Of a stretch of DNA of 64,000 bases, positions 34,536 to 43,411 are shown piece by piece. The stretch is from the NCBI GenBank assembly GCA_015060205.1, contig SUYY01000001.1:1-64000 (forward strand). Reading direction: 5' to 3'. The translations under genes were made by a program, and so were the position numbers. How positions within the stretch are numbered: position 1 is the stretch's first letter; each line of letters opens with the position of its first letter. The DNA comes from Bacteroidales bacterium (GTDB lineage: Bacteria > Bacteroidota > Bacteroidia > Bacteroidales > UBA932). Below the pieces are notes generated by a model. It saw only the letters and a list, made by a program, of their open reading frames with translations, searched no databases and had not been told where the DNA came from.

Positions 34536-36230
34536 ATGAAGAACATATTCAAAATATCGTTAATTCTGACAGGTTCAATCCTGCTCTGCGGCTGTATCAA
34601 GGAGACCTTCCCGAAAGGAAGCACCGTCACCAAGGAACAGTTGGAGAGTTCCGATGAAGCACTGAACTACATGATGTCGGGTATTCCGGCTGCAATGATG
34701 AATTCCGGAACGGCAGGTTTTGCAAGCACATACGGATATCATGGTGACTTCGGTATTTCTGCAATCCATATGGCGACAGAATCCATGCTGGAAGATATTG
34801 CGGTTCTCGGAGAAATGGGCTACTACTGGTTCGGTTCATACTATCAGAACTCCTCTCAGGGAAGCGACTACATCTGGTGCGCCTTCTTCTGGAATCAGTA
34901 CTACAAATGGATAAAACTCGTCAATGAGATAATAAACGTCGTTGGAGAAGTAGACAAGGACACAAGCAAGGAAGCAAGAAACATAGCGGGACAGGCCTAT
35001 GCATACAGGGCATTGTACTATCTCGACCTTGCAAGACTATATGAGCCGAAACCAAACAAGATCCTGCCTGCAGACAATGTCCTCGGCAAGACCGTTCCCA
35101 TCATAAAGGAGAACACGACAGAGGAAGAGGCAAAGAACAATCCAAGGGCGCCAAGAGAGGAAATGTACCAGTTTATACTCTCAGACCTGAAGAAGGCTGA
35201 AGAATATCTTAAAGACGGTCTGAACTCATATACGGCTCCCGGACTTACCGCAGTATATGGTCTATACGCAAGAGCATATCTTGAACTTGGAGCGACATAT
35301 GCCGAACTCGGCAACCCGTCCACATGGGACATGACAAGCGAGGAAGCATATGGCCAGGCCGCAAGATATGCCCGCAAGGCAATCGACATGAAACTTCACA
35401 CACCTCTGACACAGGCTCAGTGGGAAGACCCTAAGAGCGGATTCAACGACGGTTCCGCCAACAAGTCGTGGATTTGGGGACTTACAGTCTCGTCAGAGAA
35501 TCTCTCGAATCTGATTGCCAACATAGCACACCGCTCATGCGAGGCCATATACGGATATGCAGTCTGGACACAACTCGGTGTCAATCAAGCACTGTACAAT
35601 CAGATTAACGACGAGGACTTCAGAAAGCACTCATGGTATGACCCTGAATCGGACTATGCCTACCGGTTTGCAGGATCAGCGGACGAACAGTTCGGATTTG
35701 TGTACGGATCCATGTACAACTACCCTGCTGTGAAGTATGAAAGCCTCAAGTTCCGCCCGGCAGACGGAAATGTGATGGACTATACGGTAGGAAACTGTGC
35801 AGACTGGCCTCTGATGCGAATCGAAGAGATGTACTTCATCGAGATGGAGGCTGAACTCAATCTTGACGGCGGTCTGGAAAAGGCAAGGGAACTGCTCAAC
35901 GACTTCATGCAGGAATACAGATATTCAAGTTATGACTGCACCGTATTGACCATGACAGAGGCTGCATTCATCAAGGAGATGATGCTCCAGAAGAGAATCG
36001 AATTCTGGGGTGAAGGTGTCCTGTTCTTCGACTACAAGAGACTTGACCAGGGCATTACGAGAGGATATTCAGGAACAAACGTGCCTGCTACCGCCACATT
36101 CAACACAGAAGGCCGCTCCCCACAATGGAACATAGTCATTACAAGAGGAGAATACCAGTCAAACTCCGGCATCAAGCATCCGGACGACAATAATCCTGAC
36201 CCTACGGAGAAACTTACCCTCTGGAAATAA
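34536..36230 (+). CDS. SusD/RagB-family surface lipoprotein
   Basis: The lipobox ILLCGC (Cys at about residue 20) directs surface anchoring. The 564 residues show the SusD pattern: an N-terminal helix (STVTKEQLESSDEALNYMMSGIP), TPR-like helices including ARNIAGQAYAYRALYYLDLARLYEPKP, and a C-terminal EEMYFIEMEAELNLDGGLEKARELLNDFM plus QKRIEFWGEGVLFFDYKRLDQ. It forms the lid of the SusC channel and binds the ligand. It starts 18 bases after susC. Confidence 0.93.
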   Translation: MKNIFKISLILTGSILLCGCIKETFPKGSTVTKEQLESSDEALNYMMSGIPAAMMNSGTAGFASTYGYHGDFGISAIHMATESMLEDIAVLGEMGYYWFGSYYQNSSQGSDYIWCAFFWNQYYKWIKLVNEIINVVGEVDKDTSKEARNIAGQAYAYRALYYLDLARLYEPKPNKILPADNVLGKTVPIIKENTTEEEAKNNPRAPREEMYQFILSDLKKAEEYLKDGLNSYTAPGLTAVYGLYARAYLELGATYAELGNPSTWDMTSEEAYGQAARYARKAIDMKLHTPLTQAQWEDPKSGFNDGSANKSWIWGLTVSSENLSNLIANIAHRSCEAIYGYAVWTQLGVNQALYNQINDEDFRKHSWYDPESDYAYRFAGSADEQFGFVYGSMYNYPAVKYESLKFRPADGNVMDYTVGNCADWPLMRIEEMYFIEMEAELNLDGGLEKARELLNDFMQEYRYSSYDCTVLTMTEAAFIKEMMLQKRIEFWGEGVLFFDYKRLDQGITRGYSGTNVPATATFNTEGRSPQWNIVITRGEYQSNSGIKHPDDNNPDPTEKLTLWK

Positions 36231-36244
36231 AAAAAGAAAAATTT

Positions 36245-38770
36245 ATGCAGATGAAAGCAATACATATAAGACATCTTTTGACTGCTTCGCTTGTGCTCCT
36301 CATGAACTCATGTGTCGAGGAACAGATCGAAAAGGGCCCATATGACCTTGACGACTGCATGGGAGTATATTTCGTAGAGGAGCAGGAGAATGCAAAAACC
36401 CATACCCTTGAAAAAGGCAAGGACGAGACCTTCCTCGAATTCAAGGTAAGAAGGGTAAATTCCGACGCTGCCGCAGAGATTCCTTATGAGTATTCCGTCT
36501 ACAGACTCATACAGACTGAAGCGAGCGATACTTCATACATGGAAATACCTGTCCAGGATGCCGACAAGTTCAAGTTCGACAGAAGCATCAACTTCTCCAA
36601 AGGTCAGAAGGAGACCACAGTGAAGGTGTCATTCGAGGGTATCAAGACGGGAGAGACCTTCAGATGCTCCATGAGCATAACCGACCCGAGGTACGTACCT
36701 ATATATGCATCCAACATATCTTCAATCAGTTTCAATATCCAGATGTTCGAATGGGAGAAGATGGATGGCTATGCCACCTATCGTGACGCATTCTTTTCGG
36801 ACATGTTCGACTGGGAAGGAAGGTACCTGGAAAATACTGAAGTCGAGATATACAGGAGAAAGGACAAGGAACGCTACTTCCGTCTGAAGAAAGTCTATAC
36901 TCCGGCATATCTTGCACGTCTGGTGGAAGGTGAGGAAGAATACGAAAAGAACAAGGCAAAACTTGAAGACACCTACTCTCCGTATCTCGACCCGAACGCT
37001 TCCATATATGTGGATGCCACAGATAAGGAAAAAGTGTATATCCCGGCACAGAAGACCGGATTCAGCGACGGCTCGCTCGGAGATATATCCATCGCTTCGG
37101 ACGTCCCTGAGGTGTTCGGCTCGTCGAGCAACCTCCTCTACGGAACGCTTTCCGAGGATGGAGTCATAACATTCCCTAAGAACGGAGTACTGTTCGGAAT
37201 GGGAGGATATTACTATTTCAGCAACTCATCCGGTAAATTCCGTATCGTGCTTCCTGACGGAAAGGCAGAGGACTATGCCATCGAACTCAAGGCTGACGAA
37301 GTGAAGGAGGACGGAAACACAAAAGTGACGTTCACAGTAGCCAAAGATGTAAGAAAAATCAGATATCACATCTTCGAAGGTAAGATCAGCGAGTCTGTGA
37401 TGTCCACTAAACTCGGAACGGTGGAGGACTCCACACATGAGATAAATCCTGCCGAGGGCGAACTTGAGATAGAAATGGACCTCAAGCCGTTTGAAACAGA
37501 TGCAAAGACCGGAATATATACTCTGGTCGCATGTACCTATGGAGCAGGAGACTCTAAATTCCGTGAGTACAGTTCGGTGGAATTCGGATATGTCAAGCCT
37601 GGAGATGACCGAAAGGTGCAGTTGTTCTTCGGAATCCATACAGATGACCGTCTTGCTTCGGATAAAGAAGAGACAAACTACTCTTCACAGAACTCCTTCC
37701 AATATTGGGTAAGAGGCAAGGATATCACCCATGCCCAGATAAGTTATTACCCTACAGCATATTACAAGACCTACGAAGAGCAGATCAAGGAGCAGATGGA
37801 GCAATACGGTTCAGTTGACAACCTCACGCTCAAGGTGCTGAACAAGGACGGTCTCTCCGGTGTGGTAGGAAACAATCTGAAGGCCGGAACCGGCTATACA
37901 TTCGTGATATACGCAGGAAACGGATATTACAGCGAGTTCTTCACAGACACTTTGAATACCAGAGGTGTACAGGACCTTATGCAGAGGACCTATTATGCAA
38001 CCGACCTGAAGGAATATGAACAGCCTGATGCGGATGCATACAACGGAACATGGATTCCTGTATCGGTAGATATCTTCGACTCGGAAGCGGAAGGAAGAAC
38101 CATCAGGGGCAACTGGAGGGCATCGGAAGTAACACTTTCCGCCAATGGTGACAAGGTGACTGCAAAGGGTCTCTTCCCTGCCCTGAAGAACAATCCTGAC
38201 ATCAGTTTTGAAATGAAGGACGGATACCTTTACAGCATGGAGAACAGATGCGCCAAAGTGATGGTCAAGGACTCCACCAACATGGTTCCAAGCCTGAGGT
38301 TCGAGTACCAGTACATACCTAAAACCGGAGCATTGAGCGGTACGGGATATTTCTACGAGACATTCGAAGACAAGGAAGTGAAGGAAAGAAGGGATATGAT
38401 CATGGGAGGATTCGTGCATGAGGATATCATAGCCTTCGTGGACAACACCACGGAACTCCAGTTCTGGGCAATCGTCATGGGAGGTTACCAGAAGAACAGG
38501 ATGGGAGAAGAGGATCTGTCGACAATCATCGGTGATGCCCATGGAGAACTGATCCTCGTGAGAAAAGGTTCCGAACTTCTCAAGAATCTTACGGCATCTG
38601 AATCACAGGCCAGACAAAGCGGACAGACCTTAAGTTCACTTACTGAGGCGCACAGAGTGGAGATGCCTCAGATCAACAGCATAATACGGGATCTTGACAA
38701 AGCGGACATCGCTCAGGAACTGCTCGAAATCAGGTCTGAAGTCAAAGTAAGATCAGTCATGGAATACTAA
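36245..38770 (+). CDS. Large lipoprotein of the SusCD locus, unknown function
   Basis: The 841-residue lipoprotein (TASLVLLMNSC lipobox) has a first part resembling DUF4843/Calx-beta-like lipoproteins that often follow SusD: VYFVEEQENAKTHTLEKGKDETFLEFKVRR...FSKGQKETTVKVSFEG. The rest consists of strand-rich domains without a recognised enzyme motif, and the C-terminus is a helix (ADIAQELLEIRSEVKVRSVMEY). By position it may be a surface ligand-binding accessory (SusE/F-like role). It starts 14 bases after susD; ATG 36251 is an equally good start. Confidence 0.7.
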   Translation: MQMKAIHIRHLLTASLVLLMNSCVEEQIEKGPYDLDDCMGVYFVEEQENAKTHTLEKGKDETFLEFKVRRVNSDAAAEIPYEYSVYRLIQTEASDTSYMEIPVQDADKFKFDRSINFSKGQKETTVKVSFEGIKTGETFRCSMSITDPRYVPIYASNISSISFNIQMFEWEKMDGYATYRDAFFSDMFDWEGRYLENTEVEIYRRKDKERYFRLKKVYTPAYLARLVEGEEEYEKNKAKLEDTYSPYLDPNASIYVDATDKEKVYIPAQKTGFSDGSLGDISIASDVPEVFGSSSNLLYGTLSEDGVITFPKNGVLFGMGGYYYFSNSSGKFRIVLPDGKAEDYAIELKADEVKEDGNTKVTFTVAKDVRKIRYHIFEGKISESVMSTKLGTVEDSTHEINPAEGELEIEMDLKPFETDAKTGIYTLVACTYGAGDSKFREYSSVEFGYVKPGDDRKVQLFFGIHTDDRLASDKEETNYSSQNSFQYWVRGKDITHAQISYYPTAYYKTYEEQIKEQMEQYGSVDNLTLKVLNKDGLSGVVGNNLKAGTGYTFVIYAGNGYYSEFFTDTLNTRGVQDLMQRTYYATDLKEYEQPDADAYNGTWIPVSVDIFDSEAEGRTIRGNWRASEVTLSANGDKVTAKGLFPALKNNPDISFEMKDGYLYSMENRCAKVMVKDSTNMVPSLRFEYQYIPKTGALSGTGYFYETFEDKEVKERRDMIMGGFVHEDIIAFVDNTTELQFWAIVMGGYQKNRMGEEDLSTIIGDAHGELILVRKGSELLKNLTASESQARQSGQTLSSLTEAHRVEMPQINSIIRDLDKADIAQELLEIRSEVKVRSVMEY

Positions 38771-38791
38771 CAAAATCAAATAACAGATAAC

Positions 38792-40909
38792 ATGTCTATT
38801 ATTTCAAGAATAAGCGTACCATTCGTATCCGCAGTGATGCTGGTCACCCTGTCAGGCTGCATTGACGAAAGTCATGTGGGAAAGGGAGGGTCGACCTCAG
38901 ATGCAGGATCCGTGATGGACAAGATAATCAACACACCGTCACAGGCCGTACCGGGAGAACTCCTTGTGTGCCTTTCGGCAGATGCGGCAGAAAAAGCGTG
39001 CAAAGGTGAAGGACTCGATATGCTCAAGTGCGAAGGCATTGCGGTCACCGGGTTCAGTCCGGTATTCCATGTGACCGAACACAACAGGAAATACCTCAGA
39101 AAGCATCAACTCGACAGATGGTACAAGGTAAGTTTCGACGGCATCGGTGTGGACTGCGCCGCCGCTGCACTTGCAGAACTCGGGACCGTATCAAAGGTTC
39201 AGTACAATACCATGACATCATGCGGATCTGATGCCAAGGCGGTCCGCTCCGAAGCGTCGGTAACCAAAGGTAACCTGCCGTTCAACGATGAGAAACTCTC
39301 TGACCAATGGCACTATATCAACACAGGAGACAAGACAGTGGCCACAGAAGCACTTGAGGGAGCGGATATAAGCGTAAAGGATGTATGGAGCAGGCTTAAC
39401 GTCGGTGGTGACAAAGAGATAGTCGTTGCAATTCTTGACGGTCCTGTCAAATACACGCATGAAGACCTGAAAGACAATATGTGGACAAACATATTCGAAA
39501 TCAGCAATGACGGCATTGACAACGACGGCAACGGCTATGTCGATGACATCCATGGATGGAACTTTGAAAGAGACACATCGAAGATAGATTGGACCAAACG
39601 GAACGAATCCGGCCATGGAACACATGTGGCGGGTATTGTAGGTGCAGTGAACAACAACGGAACCGGTGTGTGCGGAGTAGCAGGAGGTACTGGTAATGGC
39701 GACGGTGTAAGGATCATGAGTTGCCAGATAATGGAAGGCGGAATATCAAGCAACATCAATTCTGCTGCACATGCATTTGTATATGCCGCCGACAATGGAG
39801 CACATATAGCACAATGTTCATTCGGTTATCAGAATGCAGTCTATAAATCAGACTATGAATACTTCTCCTCATACGGCATAGAATATTTCGCAATACAGTA
39901 TTTCCTCGATAAGGAAAGGTTTGCAGAAATGGAGGAAAGACTCAACAAGAAACTCATAGAGTCCGGAAAACTTGCAAGGACCAGGATAATCGACGGTCCT
40001 CTGGTCATCTTTGCAGCCGGCAATGACGGACTGCCCTACTCAAGTTATCCGGGAGCACTTATGGACTGCATATGCGTGACAGGAACAGGCCCTGACGGAC
40101 TGCCGGCATATTACACAAACTTCGGTCCCGGCTGCAACATCTCGGCACCTGGAGGAGACTATTATCTTAACACCGAGACTGGTAAAAGTCAGATTCTCTC
40201 GACCTTCGTAAGCGAAGCCACCGAGGCAGGTGGAAGTGACTATGCGTATATGGGAGGTACATCAATGGCATGTCCTCATGTCAGCGGTGTGGCTGCGCTC
40301 GGACTTGCCTATGCAAAACGCCTTGGCAAGACATTCACAAGAGAGGAATTCATTGCCATGCTTCTTTCATCAGTCAACGATATCGACAGCAGGCTTAATT
40401 CCGGATACAAATATCTCGGCCTTGACCCTTCAACGGGAGCGGAACTTCCTTCCAGACCTTACAGTTCATACCAGTACAACATGGGTACAGGATCCATCGA
40501 CGCCTGGAAACTCATGATGAACATCGAGGGCACACCTACGCTCTGCGTCAAGGTGGGATCAGAGAGGAGGTACAGCCTTGACAGATATTTCGGAGAAGCA
40601 TCTGAATACATGACATATGAATCCGTCGAAATGGACAGAGAAACCATGCAGGCACTCGGCATCAAGAGAATGCCTAAGGTAGAGAACGGAATGCTGGTGA
40701 TAAATCCGGGAAAGACCGGTTCCGGTAAACTTACCATCAAAGCCATTGCCGGAGGAAACTCGGTAGCAGGAAGCATGCAGGGAGACTTCAGCGGCAACGG
40801 AGACATCGTCACAGTACCTTCATACGACGGCATGGGAGGAATGTACATAACCCGCGAAATCTCCATAATATCAAGAGGTATCGCAAGCAATAACGGAGGA
40901 TGGCTCTAA
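38792..40909 (+). CDS. Subtilisin-like (S8) serine protease lipoprotein
   Basis: A lipobox (MLVTLSGC) anchors the 705-residue protein. An N-terminal propeptide-like segment (PGELLVCLSADAAEKACKGEG) precedes the catalytic domain. The triad is visible: Asp216 in VAILDGPVKYTHEDL, His275 in SGHGTHVAGIVGAV and Ser491 in MGGTSMACPHVSG, with the oxyanion Asn in FAAGNDG. A calcium-type loop NDGIDNDGNGYVDD is present. About 190 C-terminal residues are strand-rich. It would cut proteins at the cell surface to feed the SusCD importer. The DGP after the catalytic Asp is a small departure from the usual D(S/T)G. Confidence 0.92.
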   Translation: MSIISRISVPFVSAVMLVTLSGCIDESHVGKGGSTSDAGSVMDKIINTPSQAVPGELLVCLSADAAEKACKGEGLDMLKCEGIAVTGFSPVFHVTEHNRKYLRKHQLDRWYKVSFDGIGVDCAAAALAELGTVSKVQYNTMTSCGSDAKAVRSEASVTKGNLPFNDEKLSDQWHYINTGDKTVATEALEGADISVKDVWSRLNVGGDKEIVVAILDGPVKYTHEDLKDNMWTNIFEISNDGIDNDGNGYVDDIHGWNFERDTSKIDWTKRNESGHGTHVAGIVGAVNNNGTGVCGVAGGTGNGDGVRIMSCQIMEGGISSNINSAAHAFVYAADNGAHIAQCSFGYQNAVYKSDYEYFSSYGIEYFAIQYFLDKERFAEMEERLNKKLIESGKLARTRIIDGPLVIFAAGNDGLPYSSYPGALMDCICVTGTGPDGLPAYYTNFGPGCNISAPGGDYYLNTETGKSQILSTFVSEATEAGGSDYAYMGGTSMACPHVSGVAALGLAYAKRLGKTFTREEFIAMLLSSVNDIDSRLNSGYKYLGLDPSTGAELPSRPYSSYQYNMGTGSIDAWKLMMNIEGTPTLCVKVGSERRYSLDRYFGEASEYMTYESVEMDRETMQALGIKRMPKVENGMLVINPGKTGSGKLTIKAIAGGNSVAGSMQGDFSGNGDIVTVPSYDGMGGMYITREISIISRGIASNNGGWL

Positions 40910-40920
40910 TCACAAAGGAC

Positions 40921-41400
40921 ATGAAAAGACTCTTATATATCATATTGACCGCATCTGCTGCTCTCATGGCGGCATCTTGCGAAAAGGCAGGCGAGAGCAT
41001 CAGCACACCTGCGGCACTGGATCCTTCGGTCATAGGCGAATGGCATCTGAGCAGAATGCTTGCTGAAGGCAACCTCATTGAAGACATGCCTGACGTATAT
41101 CTTGCCATCAACCCGGACGGCACATTCGAACTCTATCAGAAAAGCGGGACCCAGTCTCTGCGACATGACCGTTTCACAGGCACCTGCTACACTCAGGACG
41201 GTATTCTTTCCGGCGTATACAGCAACGGAGATGCATGGGGAAGCAAATGGGAATACGTCATGACATTGGACGGACTTCTTCTCAAGTCATTCAACATGCT
41301 CGAAGAGAATCTGTATGTAAAGACTGAGATACCTCGGGAAGTCAGGATCAATGCAAATGACGTAGTTGTCAAGTCTTACAGTACTGCTCCAATCCTTTAA
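40921..41400 (+). CDS. Small lipoprotein, lipocalin-like
   Basis: I start at ATG 40921 (MKRLLYIILTASAALMAASC), 11 bases after the protease stop; the longer track ORF overlaps that gene and has no signal at its start. The 159 residues include VIGEWHLSRML, YLAINPDGTFELYQ and GILSGVYSNGDAWG, a pattern like small lipocalin-type Bacteroidales lipoproteins (WxL...DGTF...Y). Function is unknown; it is part of the SusCD/protease operon. Confidence 0.7.
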   Translation: MKRLLYIILTASAALMAASCEKAGESISTPAALDPSVIGEWHLSRMLAEGNLIEDMPDVYLAINPDGTFELYQKSGTQSLRHDRFTGTCYTQDGILSGVYSNGDAWGSKWEYVMTLDGLLLKSFNMLEENLYVKTEIPREVRINANDVVVKSYSTAPIL

Positions 41401-41412
41401 AGCACACAGACC

Positions 41413-43011
41413 ATGAAAATGAAAAAAATCATATACGGCGTCCTTTCTGCAGCGATGCTTGTACTTGCCGGATGCGAGGAAAAGGCAGATTCTTCCAAGA
41501 ACGGGCAGGTGACCTTTACCGTAAGATACAGCGACCTGTCTTACAACTATGCCGTCATCAATGTAAAGCATGACGGTCCCGAAGACATCACATGGTACGG
41601 ATTCCTCACAGAGGATATAACAAAGAATGACTTCGAACTGTTCTATACCGAGTATACCAGACTCATGACCGAAGGTGAAATCTCCGGGCTGAAAAAGGAG
41701 ACTGAACGCAGCGTACTGCTTGAAGACCTGAAGGAAGACACCGAATACAAATATGTGGTGTTCGGATTGACAGAAAATGGAGAACTTTATGATAACGTAG
41801 GCATAAGCAGCATCGAATTCTCCACTCAGGTGAATGCTTACAGGATGACCCGTACAGAAGACTGGACCATCACTCATCTTGGACGAAATGAAGACAAGAG
41901 CAAGGAACTCATCGAAGTCAAGGCAAACAAAGGCGGACGCTTCGCATGGCAATATATAAAGAAGGAATCTGTAGAAGAGTTTGACAAAGAATATCCTGAC
42001 GGTTATGAACTCTGGGAAGATGGAACTTATATGGCTACTGTGAATGCAATAGAACTGTTTGCACTCGAACAGATATCCACGATACAGTACTACATCTCCA
42101 ACGGATACAAACTGGTAGACCTGACATATACCTACGAAGAGGATAAACCATTTGAACTCAGCAGACTCGGAAGCGGAGACTATTACATAATAGCATACGG
42201 ATTCAAGGGTGACGGTTCACATACCCAGACATACTCTGTCCAGGAAATCACGATAGAAGAGGAGCCTTCGACTCCAGAATATGAAAAATGGATAGGAACT
42301 TACACTTTCTCAGGTGAAGCGCTTGTGACTCTGGACAACGGAGAGGAAGTCCTTCAGACAAGAAACTACAATATAAGGATCGAGCATTTCGACAACAACT
42401 ACATGTACCGCGTGCACGGATGGGAATGTGGAGAGGATGTGAAGTATGACTGGGAAGAGGACATCATGCAGTTAAACAAGGAAGATGGAGAGTTTCTGGC
42501 ATTTCCGGCATACTACAAGGATGGAGATCTTGAAGTGCGCGAAAGCCCGATGACCTATATAACATTTGACGGCTACCAGACACTTGTGCTCGGAATCTAC
42601 GGATATGCCTACAACGAGGAAATGGATGAGGAGATCCCTGTAATTCTTGACGAAACTCCGATGGCCAGGGCAACCCCGGTTGCTGAAGGAGAGACCAGCA
42701 CCACACTTAACGGACTGCCTGCGGAATATACAGATGCAAACAATAAAAAGACAGAATGGGAATACTGCAAGATGGGCTATATAGCATGGAGCGAGACCAA
42801 TGGAGCATGGCAGACGATCAACCCGCCTATGAGGTTCCCTATCACCATCACAAAGGTATCTGACGAGGTTCCTGCGGGAGGTTCGCTTGAAATGAATCAG
42901 AACGGCGGAATGAAACTGTTCGGAACCAGGAAGATTTCGACTGACTTCCTGCAGAAGGATTTCAGCAGACTCGAAAAGATGAAGCCTGAAATATTCGAAA
43001 GACAACTATAA
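41413..43011 (+). CDS. Lipoprotein of the SusCD/protease locus, Fn3-like N-terminus
   Basis: The 532-residue lipoprotein (MKMKKIIYGVLSAAMLVLAGC) begins with an Fn3-like segment (VTFTVRYSDLSYNYAVINVKHDG...LKEDTEYKYVVFGLTENGELYD). The remainder is strand-rich with many acidic and aromatic residues and no catalytic motif that I recognise. It is the last gene of the operon and is followed by a hairpin at 43107. A role in binding or presenting protein substrates is inferred from position. Confidence 0.65.
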   Translation: MKMKKIIYGVLSAAMLVLAGCEEKADSSKNGQVTFTVRYSDLSYNYAVINVKHDGPEDITWYGFLTEDITKNDFELFYTEYTRLMTEGEISGLKKETERSVLLEDLKEDTEYKYVVFGLTENGELYDNVGISSIEFSTQVNAYRMTRTEDWTITHLGRNEDKSKELIEVKANKGGRFAWQYIKKESVEEFDKEYPDGYELWEDGTYMATVNAIELFALEQISTIQYYISNGYKLVDLTYTYEEDKPFELSRLGSGDYYIIAYGFKGDGSHTQTYSVQEITIEEEPSTPEYEKWIGTYTFSGEALVTLDNGEEVLQTRNYNIRIEHFDNNYMYRVHGWECGEDVKYDWEEDIMQLNKEDGEFLAFPAYYKDGDLEVRESPMTYITFDGYQTLVLGIYGYAYNEEMDEEIPVILDETPMARATPVAEGETSTTLNGLPAEYTDANNKKTEWEYCKMGYIAWSETNGAWQTINPPMRFPITITKVSDEVPAGGSLEMNQNGGMKLFGTRKISTDFLQKDFSRLEKMKPEIFERQL

Positions 43012-43271
43012 CATACATCTTACAGCAAAAGGGGGGTGACTAAAAAGTCTTTTATGACTCATAGAAGTCTATCTCTTCATACCTGTTCGCAGTTGCATTT
43101 AGGAAGCGTTTTCTGCAATCTCCTCATAATCAAGTGGTTGCAGAAAACGATTCTTTTGGGTGTTATTCCATGTTCTTAATTTTCATAGTTTTAAATGTAT
43201 ACTTATTTTGGTAATTTGTAAAATTTTTACGAAATTTGCAAAATTATTTCTAAAAATATTAATAATATATC
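43012..43271. other. AT-rich gap between operon end and peptide cassette
   Basis: The stretch contains GGGGGGTGACTAAAAAGTC just after the stop, the hairpin listed separately, and then a strongly AT-rich run with several TTTG motifs. The promoter of the downstream cassette should lie here, but no perfect TAnnTTTG with a paired TTG was found. Confidence 0.5.
43107..43149 (+). terminator. Hairpin ending the SusCD/protease operon
   Basis: CGTTTTCTGCAA at 43107-43118 pairs perfectly with TTGCAGAAAACG at 43138-43149; ATTCTTTTGGG follows. The loop is 19 bases, long for an intrinsic terminator. Confidence 0.55.
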
Positions 43272-43394
43272 ATGGCCTGTATGCAACTTTATATTTATGA
43301 GTCTCCGGAAATACAGATTTTGGAGATAAATACGGAAGGTATTCTTTGTGGCAGTAACGAAATCGTTAATGAAAACGAGGGATATTGGGAGTAA
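43272..43394 (+). CDS. Small peptide 1 (40 aa, C-terminal GYWE)
   Basis: The ORF encodes MACMQLYIYESPEIQILEIN, then TEGILCGSNE and IVNENEGYWE. No signal peptide or membrane segment is visible. It is absent from the ORF track because of its size, but it is supported by a second copy at 45230 with the same C-terminal pattern and the same spacing to a lipoprotein gene. Short Bacteroidales proteins of the form ..PE..(V/I)LE(I/V)..EG.LC.SG..NEGY are familiar to me from other genomes, often near fimbrillin-like genes, without assigned function. ATG 43281 is an alternative start. Confidence 0.7.
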   Translation: MACMQLYIYESPEIQILEINTEGILCGSNEIVNENEGYWE

Positions 43395-43411
43395 TCTATT
43401 ATTTGGTCGAC

